Of a DNA stretch of 29,655 nucleotides, positions 1 to 8,186 are shown in pieces. This DNA comes from Bacillota bacterium (lineage in GTDB: Bacteria > Bacillota_A > Clostridia > Lachnospirales > Lachnospiraceae), in assembly GCA_023443925.1 (NCBI GenBank), contig JAEZSL010000262.1, positions 1 through 29,655 of the forward strand, read 5' to 3'. The first letter of the stretch is position 1, and each line of letters opens with the position of its first letter. A program made the position numbers and the translations under genes. The notes beneath the pieces are model-generated. The model was not told where the DNA came from and searched no databases. It saw only the letters and a list, made by a program, of their open reading frames with translations.

Positions 1-45
1 TTCCTGTAGTTTTCGCTTTTTGTTTCTTGTTAATGAGTTGCTCAT
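1..45 (-). CDS. Start of a leftward gene, cut by the window edge (product unknown)
   Basis: Read on the minus strand, an ATG at 45-43 follows an AGGAGG ribosome binding site (about 60-55) by nine bases. It opens a frame of 15 codons beginning MSNSLTRNKKRKLQE with no stop before the window edge. The N-terminus is polar and lysine/arginine-rich. That is too little to assign a family, and I do not recognise it. The start codon lies in the 3' arm of a perfect 11-bp inverted repeat (42-52 with 82-92), which is the most notable thing about it. The gene is divergent from the pilus operon that begins at 663. Confidence 0.55.
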   Translation of the reverse strand, partial: MSNSLTRNKKRKLQE

Positions 46-92
46 GGTAAAAATCCTCCTATGCGTAAATTTTTTCTTACATTTTACCATGA
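42..92 (-). promoter_or_regulatory. Inverted repeat enclosing the ribosome binding site of the leftward gene
   Basis: TCATGGTAAAA at 42-52 is the exact reverse complement of TTTTACCATGA at 82-92, leaving a 29-base loop. In leftward RNA the AGGAGG sits in the loop and the AUG sits in the 3' arm of the stem. The fold could control translation start, or the DNA dyad could be an operator. The pairing is visible; the role is inferred. Confidence 0.5.
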
Positions 93-662
93 ATTCAACA
101 CTCGTTCCCTAAATAGTTAGTCTTTTAGTGCGAAAAATATTTACTCCTCAGAGCTGATTAAATGATAACGGATTATTAGAAATGAATTTATATAGAATTG
201 ATGAAAAATATTTCAATTACTTTTTTGACTTATACATAAAACAAAAGAAATAAAAATCAATAGTCTGGTATCCGGTAATAATCATTAAAATATTATCAAA
301 GAACCGTCAAGCAAGTTGATATCTGTTAATCTGAAACTATAAGTAGAAGGTATTTTTTTCATTTATTTATGATGTCCAACATGGACAAATACGGCTTTTT
401 AGTTTTTGGGAGGTTATGTTTTAGTTCACCCTAAGTGCTGTTTTAATTGTTTTTAGTTATGTGAAAATGTAACAGAAAAATTCGTAAAATTCTACTTTAC
501 AAGACAAAAAAAATCATTTATTATAAGAATATCTAAATTATCTATATTCTATTTAATCTTATATTTTCATTTTATCCCAATACATTAAAAAAGAAAGGTG
601 GTTTTTTTATGTAAAAAATTATGTATTAAACCGTTAACTTAATATGAAAAAGGGGAGTATAT
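93..662. other. Gene-free AT-rich upstream region of the pilus operon
   Basis: About 570 bases between the divergent leftward gene and the first pilus gene. I see no credible open reading frame with a ribosome binding site, no RNA gene and no riboswitch fold that I recognise. It must hold the promoters for both directions. The best rightward candidate is listed separately at 496-524. Confidence 0.6.
496..524 (+). promoter_or_regulatory. Candidate promoter for the pilus operon
   Basis: TTTACA (496-501), a 17-base spacer, then TATTAT (519-524). The spacing is ideal for a vegetative sigma factor and both boxes are close to consensus. In DNA this AT-rich such matches arise by chance, so this is only the best candidate. 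It would give a leader of roughly 130 bases. Confidence 0.3.
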
Positions 663-1529
663 ATGAAGATTGCATTTTGGAGCAGTGCTCAGGGGAGCAG
701 CGGTGTGACAAGTAATCTGGCTTGTGTCAGTATAGCATCTGCTATGAAGTATTCTTATAAATCCATACTCATTGAGAATCATTACCAGAAAAATAAATTA
801 GGTAGTATATTGAAATATCAATGGGCAAATTATGCGGAAAGGGAGGAGAATTTTCAATTCAGGCATATAGGTATAGATTATATCATTAATCAATTTTCTA
901 ACAGCAGGTTTGATGGCAGTACGGTTAAATATTTATACGGAAAAGTTAAGGAGCCGGCCAGGGTAATAAAGGAAGCATCACTGGAGATACTGGATAATAC
1001 TTTATATTACATACCGGTAAGTTATCAGTTTAACCAGCAGACCTTTGACTATAACCTTTATGGTAATATAAAAGATATACTGGATGCAACGGAAATCTTC
1101 GCAGATATTACATACATCGATACCTCTAATCAGAATAATCTCAGTTCTAAAATCATTTTAGAAGAAGTCGATTTAGTTGTCGTTAATTTAATCCAGAATG
1201 CATCCATGATTCAATATTTCTTTGATAATTATTCATCAATCTTAAGCAAATGTGTATTCTTAATCAGTAATTATAATAAAAATTCTAGTTTAAATCTTGA
1301 TAAAATTTCGAAAACCCACTCAATCAGCAAACCCATTATTGCAGCAATTCCAAATAATATTGAATATCAGGAAGCGGTGTCCCGGGGAACCGTAGTTGAG
1401 TTTTTAGCGCGCAATTATACCTGTGGCAGAAAAAGCCCCAATTATAACTTTATACGCGGGGTTAAAAAAGCGGCTGCCATGATTATGGAGACAGCCTCAA
1501 ATATTAGTCAGAAGGAGGAATGCCTATGA
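663..1529 (+). CDS. CpaE/TadZ-like ATPase-fold protein, copy 1, degenerate P-loop
   Basis: A 288-residue protein of the ParA/MinD fold, probably a TadZ/CpaE-type factor that helps place a Tad pilus machine at the membrane. It starts MKIAFWS, then has QGSSGVTS at residues 10-17 where ParA-type proteins have KGGxGKT/S. Both lysines of the deviant Walker A box are missing (Q10, V15). A strand ending in aspartate near residue 152 (YIDTS) and the strand DLVVVNLIQ match the later parts of the fold. It is clearly a paralogue of the product at 3141-3938: same first seven residues, and shared VVNLIQ and YNxNSxxNL segments. TadZ proteins with atypical Walker boxes are known. It is the first gene of a tightly packed operon. 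The ATG at 663 follows AGGGGAG by five bases. Nucleotide binding cannot be assumed. Confidence 0.65.
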   Translation: MKIAFWSSAQGSSGVTSNLACVSIASAMKYSYKSILIENHYQKNKLGSILKYQWANYAEREENFQFRHIGIDYIINQFSNSRFDGSTVKYLYGKVKEPARVIKEASLEILDNTLYYIPVSYQFNQQTFDYNLYGNIKDILDATEIFADITYIDTSNQNNLSSKIILEEVDLVVVNLIQNASMIQYFFDNYSSILSKCVFLISNYNKNSSLNLDKISKTHSISKPIIAAIPNNIEYQEAVSRGTVVEFLARNYTCGRKSPNYNFIRGVKKAAAMIMETASNISQKEECL

Positions 1530-2497
1530 GAAGAAGACTCAAAAGATCCACCAGACAGCATATAATTGTATCTGTATTATGTGTTTTTATTTTTGGCGGA
1601 GTTTTTTTGACAGCATATTTTACAGTGACGTCTAATTTGAAAAAAAATTATCAAAGCCGTATTGATTCGTTATCCCATGAACTGGAATCAAAAAAGATCT
1701 ATGTTTATCAGGCAAAAAAAGATATCAGTGCTGGAAGCAGAATAACGAAAGATTTACTTACCTATTCCGGTGTACTTTCAGAACAGCCACAGAGTAATTT
1801 CATAACAGAAAGTGAAATAGGCAAGGTGGCTTTAATTGATATTAAAACAGGAACGGAAGTACTAAAAACCATGCTGACCGGGGAGGTCGCGGATGATACC
1901 TTGAGAGAGGTGGAATTTAATACTTTCTTACTAAGCAGCAATCTAAAAGAACATGATACTGTGGATATAAGAATCTTATTTCCTAATGGAGAAAGTTATG
2001 TCGTTTTGAGTAAAAAAACTGCTAGAAATCTGGATTTGGAAAACAGCAGCTGCTTTATGTGGCTTGATTCCGAAGAAATTTTGAGAGTATCCGGTGCTAT
2101 CGTGGACTGTTTTATAAATGAAGGTTCAAGGCTTTATACGGTAAAGTATATCGAGCCGCAGATACAGGAAGCTTCTCTTATAACCTATACCCCAGGTACT
2201 GATGTACTAAAACTGATACAGGAGGACCCGAACGTTGTCAGGAAAGCAGCAGACAAAGTGAATGAATCTGTGCGCCAGGAACTGGATAGGCGCTTAACAG
2301 AATTCTATAGCCGGCACGGCAGTGAGGCCTACTGGAACAATTATAAATTCAATCATCCTGCAGATAGCCGTGTTAAAGAAACCGGTTCAAATAATGATTT
2401 GACCGGCGATACAAACGAATCAGAGAGCGCAACTGAGCTTCTACAGACAGACCAGCCGGCTGATGAAGGAGAGGAGGAAATATATTATGTCGACTAG
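1526..2497 (+). CDS. CpaB/RcpC-like SAF-domain pilus assembly protein
   Basis: A 323-residue protein. Basic residues at the N-terminus (MRRRLKRS) precede one membrane segment at about residues 12-34. A SAF domain follows at about 57-118, with the typical xAxxDIxAGxxITxDxL pattern, as in CpaB/RcpC of Tad pilus loci. The middle is probably beta-rich, and the last 50 residues are acidic and low in complexity (many D, E, S, T). I chose the ATG at 1526 because AAGGAGG (1512-1518) is seven bases away; the in-frame ATG at 1520 would be only one base away. The ATGA overlap with the previous stop suggests translational coupling. In Gram-negatives CpaB works near the secretin. No secretin gene is present here, so its role in a single-membrane cell is unclear. 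The family call is based on the SAF domain, topology and neighbours. Confidence 0.7.
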   Translation: MRRRLKRSTRQHIIVSVLCVFIFGGVFLTAYFTVTSNLKKNYQSRIDSLSHELESKKIYVYQAKKDISAGSRITKDLLTYSGVLSEQPQSNFITESEIGKVALIDIKTGTEVLKTMLTGEVADDTLREVEFNTFLLSSNLKEHDTVDIRILFPNGESYVVLSKKTARNLDLENSSCFMWLDSEEILRVSGAIVDCFINEGSRLYTVKYIEPQIQEASLITYTPGTDVLKLIQEDPNVVRKAADKVNESVRQELDRRLTEFYSRHGSEAYWNNYKFNHPADSRVKETGSNNDLTGDTNESESATELLQTDQPADEGEEEIYYVD

Positions 2498-3140
2498 AGC
2501 TAACATTCTTGGTTTTCTTGGTATTGAGGCATATGATCTTATGCTTTATCTTACAAAGCTTTTATATCATTTGGGCAAGAAAGTACTATTAATTGATAAT
2601 TCAGAATCCGGTGCCCTTACCTGTTGTATACCGGTTCCGGATACGCTTAATCCCAGAACTACAAAAATAAGCTGCACTTTGATGGATTTTGTCAAGGAGA
2701 GAAATGTGACAGAGTATCAAGAGGAATACGATTATATTCTTATGGATTTTGGATTTCACACGAACCATAAAGAATTAACTAACTGCTCCGTACTTTATCT
2801 GATTACCGACAGGCAGCAGCATAATATCACCAGGCTGCAGAACTTAAAATCTGACCATGAAATGTATGTTATTATCAAGGATATTGTCAATGGCCGGTTC
2901 GCCGGGTATTTGCAGGAGTGTCTGAAAGATAAAGGTCTAAATATTATTAGTTACTACCCTCTGTTTAAGGATGATACGGATAAAGAAAATATGTTAGGAC
3001 TCCAATACAACGATAAAATTAAATTAAGGATTCTGTCCGGTCAATTTAGATATGTACTAAATCAATTAATTACGGAAACTCTTTGTTTTAGTAAAACTGA
3101 AGCTGTAGAGGCATATAGGAAAGCGAAAAGAGGTGCATAG
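2487..3140 (+). CDS. Degenerate TadZ/MinD-fold protein lacking a P-loop
   Basis: A 217-residue protein that appears to keep the order of a MinD/CpaE fold but has lost nucleotide-binding residues. The first strand (ILGFLG) runs into IEAYD with no glycine-lysine loop. Then come a helix, the strand KKVLLIDNSESG, and a later strand YDYILMDFG that fits a Walker B position. The ATG at 2487 is used because GAGGAGG (about 2471-2477) precedes it at a good distance; the upstream in-frame ATG at 2463 has no such site. It overlaps the previous gene by 11 bases. It lies between two TadZ-like paralogues, so a non-catalytic partner or scaffold is a fair inference. The fold assignment rests on pattern and position rather than clear motifs. 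Confidence 0.5.
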   Translation: MSTRANILGFLGIEAYDLMLYLTKLLYHLGKKVLLIDNSESGALTCCIPVPDTLNPRTTKISCTLMDFVKERNVTEYQEEYDYILMDFGFHTNHKELTNCSVLYLITDRQQHNITRLQNLKSDHEMYVIIKDIVNGRFAGYLQECLKDKGLNIISYYPLFKDDTDKENMLGLQYNDKIKLRILSGQFRYVLNQLITETLCFSKTEAVEAYRKAKRGA

Positions 3141-3938
3141 TTGAAAATAGCATTTTGGAGCCCCATAACAGGGAAGTCAGGCACTACCAGCAATTTACTT
3201 GCATCTGCGGTTATGTCTTCCGTAATATTAAAAAAAAGTATATTTATTCTGCACAATCATTTTTCCGACTATAGTCTGGAGAAAGCGCTAATTGGTAAGA
3301 ATGCCGGACCGGGGCTGTTTGAAGATATTGGACTGGACTCCCTGCTTCGCAACGTTAAAATTCCGGATCTAAGTGAAAGCATCATAGACGATTCTGCCAT
3401 ATCACTTTTTAATAACCGTCTGCATCTGCTGCCTGGTACTACAAAGGAATATCGGGATCAATTTGAGTCTGAAATGCCAGAAAGGATTCCTGATATTATT
3501 AATACGGTTAATAGATATTATGATCTGGTATTTATGGATCTGGCTCCCGGATATGGAATACAGACACAGATTCTGCTAGAGAACGCTGACTTGATTGTGG
3601 TAAATCTTATCCAGGATGTTAACAGTATTGATAATTACTTTGCAAAATATCATTTTTCAAAGAAAAAAGTGGTTTATCTTATTGGCAGGTATAATAACAA
3701 CTCCAGGTATAATCTTAAAAATCTTGAAAAAAGCTATCACGGGATCAGACAGAAAACGGCGGTTATTCCCTATAATGTAGAATTTATGGACGCAGTTCTG
3801 GATGGCAGACTGATTCCTTATATAATTAAGAATTATGCTGCCGGAAGGGGAGAAGATAATTTATATTTTATTAAAAAGCTAAAACAGGCAGTTGGACTAA
3901 TATGGGACTGTCTGATGAGAGCAGGTGAAATAAGTTGA
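3141..3938 (+). CDS. CpaE/TadZ-like ATPase-fold protein, copy 2
   Basis: A 265-residue paralogue of the 663-1529 product, probably another Tad localisation factor. It starts MKIAFWSP and has TGKSGTTS at residues 10-17. This resembles the G-x-x-G-T-T form seen in some CpaE/TadZ proteins; the usual Walker lysine at position 15 is threonine, and a lysine occurs instead at position 12. A hydrophobic strand with an aspartate (YDLVFMDLAPG, about 127-137) and ADLIVVNLIQD complete the fold. The start is TTG at 3141, directly after the previous stop, with an AAGAGG-like site eight bases upstream. The gene overlaps the next one by four bases. This copy looks more likely than copy 1 to bind nucleotide, but that is inference. 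Confidence 0.65.
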   Translation: MKIAFWSPITGKSGTTSNLLASAVMSSVILKKSIFILHNHFSDYSLEKALIGKNAGPGLFEDIGLDSLLRNVKIPDLSESIIDDSAISLFNNRLHLLPGTTKEYRDQFESEMPERIPDIINTVNRYYDLVFMDLAPGYGIQTQILLENADLIVVNLIQDVNSIDNYFAKYHFSKKKVVYLIGRYNNNSRYNLKNLEKSYHGIRQKTAVIPYNVEFMDAVLDGRLIPYIIKNYAAGRGEDNLYFIKKLKQAVGLIWDCLMRAGEIS

Positions 3939-5764
3939 TTATAAATATCATACTCATTCTCCTTATTTCATCTGCCGGTATAATCCTGCTCTACTATATA
4001 GGGCGGAGAGGGGATGGTTTTGCAGAGAAAAAGGAAACCGAGCAAAACAGTATACCCTACCTGGTTCAGGAAGTAAAAAATTCCTTTGAAAGTATTATAA
4101 ATAAAAATATCGCCGATCTGAATTTAAATAAGCAGGAAACCTTAAAGCGGGAAAGGATAAAAAGCCTTATCAGAAAAAACTTAAGAAGCTGCAGTCTGGG
4201 TGATATCGGTGCAAAGGAATATGTAAAAGACTATATGAAAGAGATACTTCAGAAGAATTTGGGTATTAATAAGGATACCATTGATCGTTTTATACCCTTT
4301 TATAGCAGTACTTTACTAACGGTACAGGATAAATTTGAGATAATTCTGTTTATCTATAAAAAGCAATATAAATATGATGCTCTAACAGCTCTTATTGATG
4401 CTTACCAGCTGGATGAACCAAAAACGGACGATGAACAGGAGCACTTTGAGATAACCAAACTGGAAATAGAACAGATCTATGAAGCAGAATGTACGAACCT
4501 TCCCTTTGTGGACAAACTGGAAGTACTGGTACAGCGTATCTACCAGTTATACAAAGGTTTTGGAGCAATTGATGAGATAAGAGATATGAAGATTGACGGT
4601 GTCTCAGGAGGTATTTCCGGCATGCCAGGTGATTTACCCGGCATGTCTAGTGATTTATTAACCTCTCAGACAGGAAGGGTGAAAGCAATGGAGAATGGAA
4701 GCTATTGTGCTTATAACAGTATATGGATCTTCTTTCGGGGGAAAACACTTCATTTGTCATTTTTAGGTTTTGAGACACAAAAGGAATTGATCCGGGTATG
4801 TAAAAATATATACCGGTATGGTAATCCTGGACAGTTGAGTGAGGCAAGAGGATATATAGCCAATGACATGAAGGACGGCTCCAGAGTCGTTACCTTCCGG
4901 CCTCCCTTTTCCGATCGCTGGGCTTTCTTTGTCCGGAAACATGACAGTATTCTTGACATGGACATACATAATATCATAACAGATGAAGGGAATGAAATAC
5001 TTTTTCAGATTCTAAAATGGATGGTACGGGGATGTCTGGTTATCGTTATAACCGGTGAAATGGGAAGCGGTAAGACAACATTATTAAAGATTTTAATACA
5101 GTACATCCGAAGAACCTTTACCCTTCGTGTACATGAACAGATCTTTGAATTGAATTTAAGTAGAGTATATCCGGATATTAATATACTAACACTTCGGGAA
5201 ACGGAAACAGTTTCCGGGCAGGAAACCCTGGATATCATGAAAAAAACCGACGGAACGGTAATTATACTAGGTGAAGTTGCATCCCACATAGCAGCAAATT
5301 GGCTGGTGGAAACCTCCCAGATCTCAAAGATGACCTTGTGTTCCCACCATGCCCAGACTACGGAGGATTTAATTGATAATTTGAAAATTGCACAGCTGCG
5401 GGTGGGAGGTTTTCATAATGAGTTCTTAGCCGAAGAACAGGTGGTTAAGGCAATTCAGGTTGACATTCATATGGAAAATTCAGGCGGCCACCGGTACATT
5501 TCCAGAATCACGGAGATTGTACCCCTTAAGAGTGGAAACCGTCCCTCCGAACTAAAACCTGCAGATGAAGAATATTATAAAAGTAATTTACAGCAAAAGG
5601 CCTATAAAACCGTAGACATCGTTAAATTTGAAAATGGACGCTATACTGTTAAAAATGCCTTCAGCCAGAGAGCAGTCGACCGTATATCAATGAACCTGAA
5701 TAAAGAGGAAAGTGAAGAGTTTACAAGCTTCTTTCATTCACAGTTACTGGAGGATTTCTTATGA
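3935..5764 (+). CDS. CpaF/TadA-type pilus assembly ATPase with N-terminal membrane anchor
   Basis: A 609-residue secretion ATPase of the VirB11/CpaF group that should power pilin assembly. The C-terminal half has Walker A GEMGSGKT (residues 374-381, lysine 380), an acidic box around EQIFELN, a Walker B-like strand VIILGEV, and a histidine box (SHHAQTTEDL). The N-terminal 22 residues form a membrane segment, which is unusual because CpaF is normally soluble and peripheral. A helical region follows, then a linker rich in G, M, S and P (about residues 224-247). It starts with TTG at 3935, in a TTGA overlap with the previous stop and with AGGTG upstream. Walker B reads ILGEVAS instead of the common VGEVRG; the acidic residue is kept. 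The machine assignment is strong; the substrate is unknown. Confidence 0.85.
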   Translation: MIINIILILLISSAGIILLYYIGRRGDGFAEKKETEQNSIPYLVQEVKNSFESIINKNIADLNLNKQETLKRERIKSLIRKNLRSCSLGDIGAKEYVKDYMKEILQKNLGINKDTIDRFIPFYSSTLLTVQDKFEIILFIYKKQYKYDALTALIDAYQLDEPKTDDEQEHFEITKLEIEQIYEAECTNLPFVDKLEVLVQRIYQLYKGFGAIDEIRDMKIDGVSGGISGMPGDLPGMSSDLLTSQTGRVKAMENGSYCAYNSIWIFFRGKTLHLSFLGFETQKELIRVCKNIYRYGNPGQLSEARGYIANDMKDGSRVVTFRPPFSDRWAFFVRKHDSILDMDIHNIITDEGNEILFQILKWMVRGCLVIVITGEMGSGKTTLLKILIQYIRRTFTLRVHEQIFELNLSRVYPDINILTLRETETVSGQETLDIMKKTDGTVIILGEVASHIAANWLVETSQISKMTLCSHHAQTTEDLIDNLKIAQLRVGGFHNEFLAEEQVVKAIQVDIHMENSGGHRYISRITEIVPLKSGNRPSELKPADEEYYKSNLQQKAYKTVDIVKFENGRYTVKNAFSQRAVDRISMNLNKEESEEFTSFFHSQLLEDFL

Positions 5765-7785
5765 GTAATATGCAAATGATAAAGCTATTAACGTTTCTTT
5801 TAATCCTCTTGCTGATATTCTTACCACTCATTAATTTCTGGCTGAAAGGATATCTGATGGACCGGCAGAAGTACTCAATATTCCTAAACAACAGAAAAAA
5901 ACCGCCTAAGGATTACATATGTATTTGGTATGATTTCTTCCTGCAGTGGATGGTTACGAAGAGATATGTTAAAAATATCTCCCGGTATTTTGAAATATAC
6001 TTACCGGGAGATTATAAAAGAACAGCCCATGGAACTATGAAACTTATATTAAAATCCTGGAGTCTGGATTTATTATTGATTATCTTTTTGTTCACAAGAG
6101 AACCGACCTTATACTGGGGGACACTGACCCTGGCCTATATGTATATTATGAATAACCAGGTTATTTTTACGGCTTTGAAAAATAACGAAATCAAATTACT
6201 AAAGCAGTTTGATAAATTGCTGGGAGATATCCGGCATAATTATCAATCTCACGGCATGACCCAGGAAGCGTTGTATGATTCCATAGAAACAGCACCTTAT
6301 CCGGTAAAATTACATGCATCTGTTATATATAACATTTTAAATTCGGAGGACCTGGAAGAGGAGGTGAGCAAGTACAAGGAAAGTGCACCTAACCGGTTTT
6401 TAAATATATTTTTATCTTTAAGTGTTCTGATGATGAAGTTTGGTGATAAGAAGGTTGACAATCAGTCCTTGTTTTTAATCAATCTAAAATATCTGAAGCA
6501 GGAAATCAATACGGAAGTATTAAAGAGAGAAAAGATGAAGCATCTGTTCTCCGGACTTGTGGCCGTTTGTGTTACACCGGTTCTTTTTCTGAAAGCGATA
6601 GAAGACTGGGCGGTATATAGTTTACCGGAAATGCAAAGCTATTATAAAGGGGTATTCGGAATTCTGACCATGGTAATAATCTTTATCGCCACCTTTTTTT
6701 CTTACAATCTGATTAACCAAATGAAAGAGAACAGCCAGGCAGAACGCAAAAATCCAGTCATACTGGAACAACTGGAGAAAATTCCTTTTGTTCGCAAAGT
6801 ACTAACCAATATTATTAATAAGAATTATGGTAAATCATTAAAAGTACAGGATCTTATAAGACAAACCGGTGAGTCTGTAACAATAAAACAATTTACATTA
6901 AAAAGGATTATATGCAGCATTCTTACATTTCTTGTTTGTATCTTTATATCTATTACAATCCATCATCATAATAAAATTCAATTACTAACTAATTATAACA
7001 ATGTAAATTACCTAAGCTCCACCGTATCGGAGAGACAGTTGAATAATATAAAGGAGGTCATCAAAACATATGTGTATCAATACATAAAAATTACGTTACG
7101 AAAAGAAGAGGTTGAAGAAAAACTGCAACAGGAAGGGGTGATAAAAAGTAAACTGCTGATGACTATAACTGTAGAGGAGATAATCAACCGTATTAACAGG
7201 TATCATGAGGAATATTACCGGTGGTACGAACTTCTGCTTACGTTTCTGGTTTCAATTGCAGCCTATTATATGCCGTATTTAAATCTGCTGTTTATAAGAA
7301 AACTTCGCCGAATGAACATGGAGGATGAGGTGATACAGTTTCATTCTATAATTCTAATGTTAATGCATTTTGATCGGATGACCATTGAAACAATATTGGT
7401 TTGGCTTGAAAACTTTGCTGACATATTTAAAAAATCAATCCGGGAGTGTTTGAACGACCTGCAATCCGGTGACCTGGAAGTTTTGGAAGATTTAAAACGG
7501 AAAGAACCCTATGAACCTTTTGTTAAACTCATTGAAAATCTTCAAATCAGCGATAAAATCGGTATCAGTAAGGCCTTCGATGAAATAGCCGTGGAACGTT
7601 TTCATTACCAGGAAAAAAGAAAACTGGAAAATGAAATCTATATTAATGACAGGTCTCTTCTTGGGAAAGTAATTGCATTTATACCGTTTTTCATAACAAT
7701 CGGATTATATCTGATCATTCCCTTTATAGTAGAAGGACTGAACCAGTATGCCCTGTATATGGAACAGATGAAGAGTATTTATTGA
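5761..7785 (+). CDS. Double-length Tad platform protein (TadB- and TadC-like halves in one chain)
   Basis: A 674-residue integral membrane protein in the TadB/TadC position right after CpaF. Hydrophobic segments lie at about 8-27, 100-128 (probably two), 262-280, 298-321, 383-401, 490-515 and 637-656. Two cytoplasmic helical regions resemble T2SSF domains: about 140-260 (around LLKQFDKLLGDIR) and about 530-635 (around EVIQFHSIILMLMHFDRM). TadB and TadC are usually separate proteins of roughly 300 residues each, so this looks like both in one chain. The start overlaps the CpaF stop as ATGA, and TGGAGGA (5748-5754) sits six bases upstream. No terminator hairpin is visible after the stop. Sequence similarity is diffuse; the call rests on position, length, topology and the paired helical domains. 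Confidence 0.7.
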   Translation: MSNMQMIKLLTFLLILLLIFLPLINFWLKGYLMDRQKYSIFLNNRKKPPKDYICIWYDFFLQWMVTKRYVKNISRYFEIYLPGDYKRTAHGTMKLILKSWSLDLLLIIFLFTREPTLYWGTLTLAYMYIMNNQVIFTALKNNEIKLLKQFDKLLGDIRHNYQSHGMTQEALYDSIETAPYPVKLHASVIYNILNSEDLEEEVSKYKESAPNRFLNIFLSLSVLMMKFGDKKVDNQSLFLINLKYLKQEINTEVLKREKMKHLFSGLVAVCVTPVLFLKAIEDWAVYSLPEMQSYYKGVFGILTMVIIFIATFFSYNLINQMKENSQAERKNPVILEQLEKIPFVRKVLTNIINKNYGKSLKVQDLIRQTGESVTIKQFTLKRIICSILTFLVCIFISITIHHHNKIQLLTNYNNVNYLSSTVSERQLNNIKEVIKTYVYQYIKITLRKEEVEEKLQQEGVIKSKLLMTITVEEIINRINRYHEEYYRWYELLLTFLVSIAAYYMPYLNLLFIRKLRRMNMEDEVIQFHSIILMLMHFDRMTIETILVWLENFADIFKKSIRECLNDLQSGDLEVLEDLKRKEPYEPFVKLIENLQISDKIGISKAFDEIAVERFHYQEKRKLENEIYINDRSLLGKVIAFIPFFITIGLYLIIPFIVEGLNQYALYMEQMKSIY

Positions 7786-7858
7786 TCGTATTTTAAGTTT
7801 ACAAATATAAATACAAATAACAATATACCACTAACAAAAAATTATATATGGAACATGC

Positions 7859-8022
7859 AAAATGAAAATAGCAATTGGAATTTACGAATAAAAATTGTAA
7901 ATAGAACTTACAAATGGAAATTGCAAATGAATTTACAAATGGAAATTGCAATTAGAACTCACATTTGAAATAGCAAAAAATAGCAATTAAAACTAACAAT
8001 TAGAAATTATAATTAGGTTTGC
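7859..8022. repeat. Degenerate tandem repeat, 13-bp unit, about 13 copies
   Basis: The tract splits into consecutive units close to AAATGGAAATTGC. Two units are identical (7912-7924 and 7937-7949). Others include AATTGGAATTTAC (7873-7885), AAATAGAACTTAC (7899-7911) and AATTAGAACTCAC (7950-7962). Most units are 13 bases, with a few of 10, 12 or 14. It lies between the platform gene and the first small pilin-like gene and has no coding potential. Confidence 0.7.
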
Positions 8023-8047
8023 GAAAAATATTGTTTCTTAATATACC
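8019..8047 (+). promoter_or_regulatory. Candidate promoter for the small pilin-like genes
   Basis: TTGCGA (8019-8024), a 17-base spacer, and TATACC (8042-8047), right at the end of the 13-bp repeat tract. If used, the leader would be about 130 bases. It includes a GC-richer stretch with a small perfect palindrome at 8084-8096 (CTGCATGATGCAG). Moderate match; not unique in AT-rich DNA. Confidence 0.35.
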
Positions 8048-8186
8048 ATACTGTGGATAGCTGTATCTGGATTCAGCGAACCTCTGCATGATGCAGCTCT
8101 GCGATCATATTAATTGTGTGGACTATAGATATGACAACGGTTTTTTTAATAACCAATTAACTACAATAATTAAAAGGAGAAAATAT

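Noticed and set aside
42..92. Terminal inverted repeat of an insertion sequence
   Set aside because: Both arms lie within 51 bases of each other with no transposase between them, so they cannot bound an element. Part of the left gene is unseen, so this is not fully excluded.
7859..8022. CRISPR array
   Set aside because: Units are contiguous with no unique spacers and there are no cas genes. The same applies to the arrays at 15999-16206 and 28101-28214.
8088..8186. N-terminal extension of the first pilin-like protein
   Set aside because: The frame is open from 8088, but there is no ribosome binding site there. The ATG at 8187 has an excellent one and gives the expected hydrophobic N-terminus.
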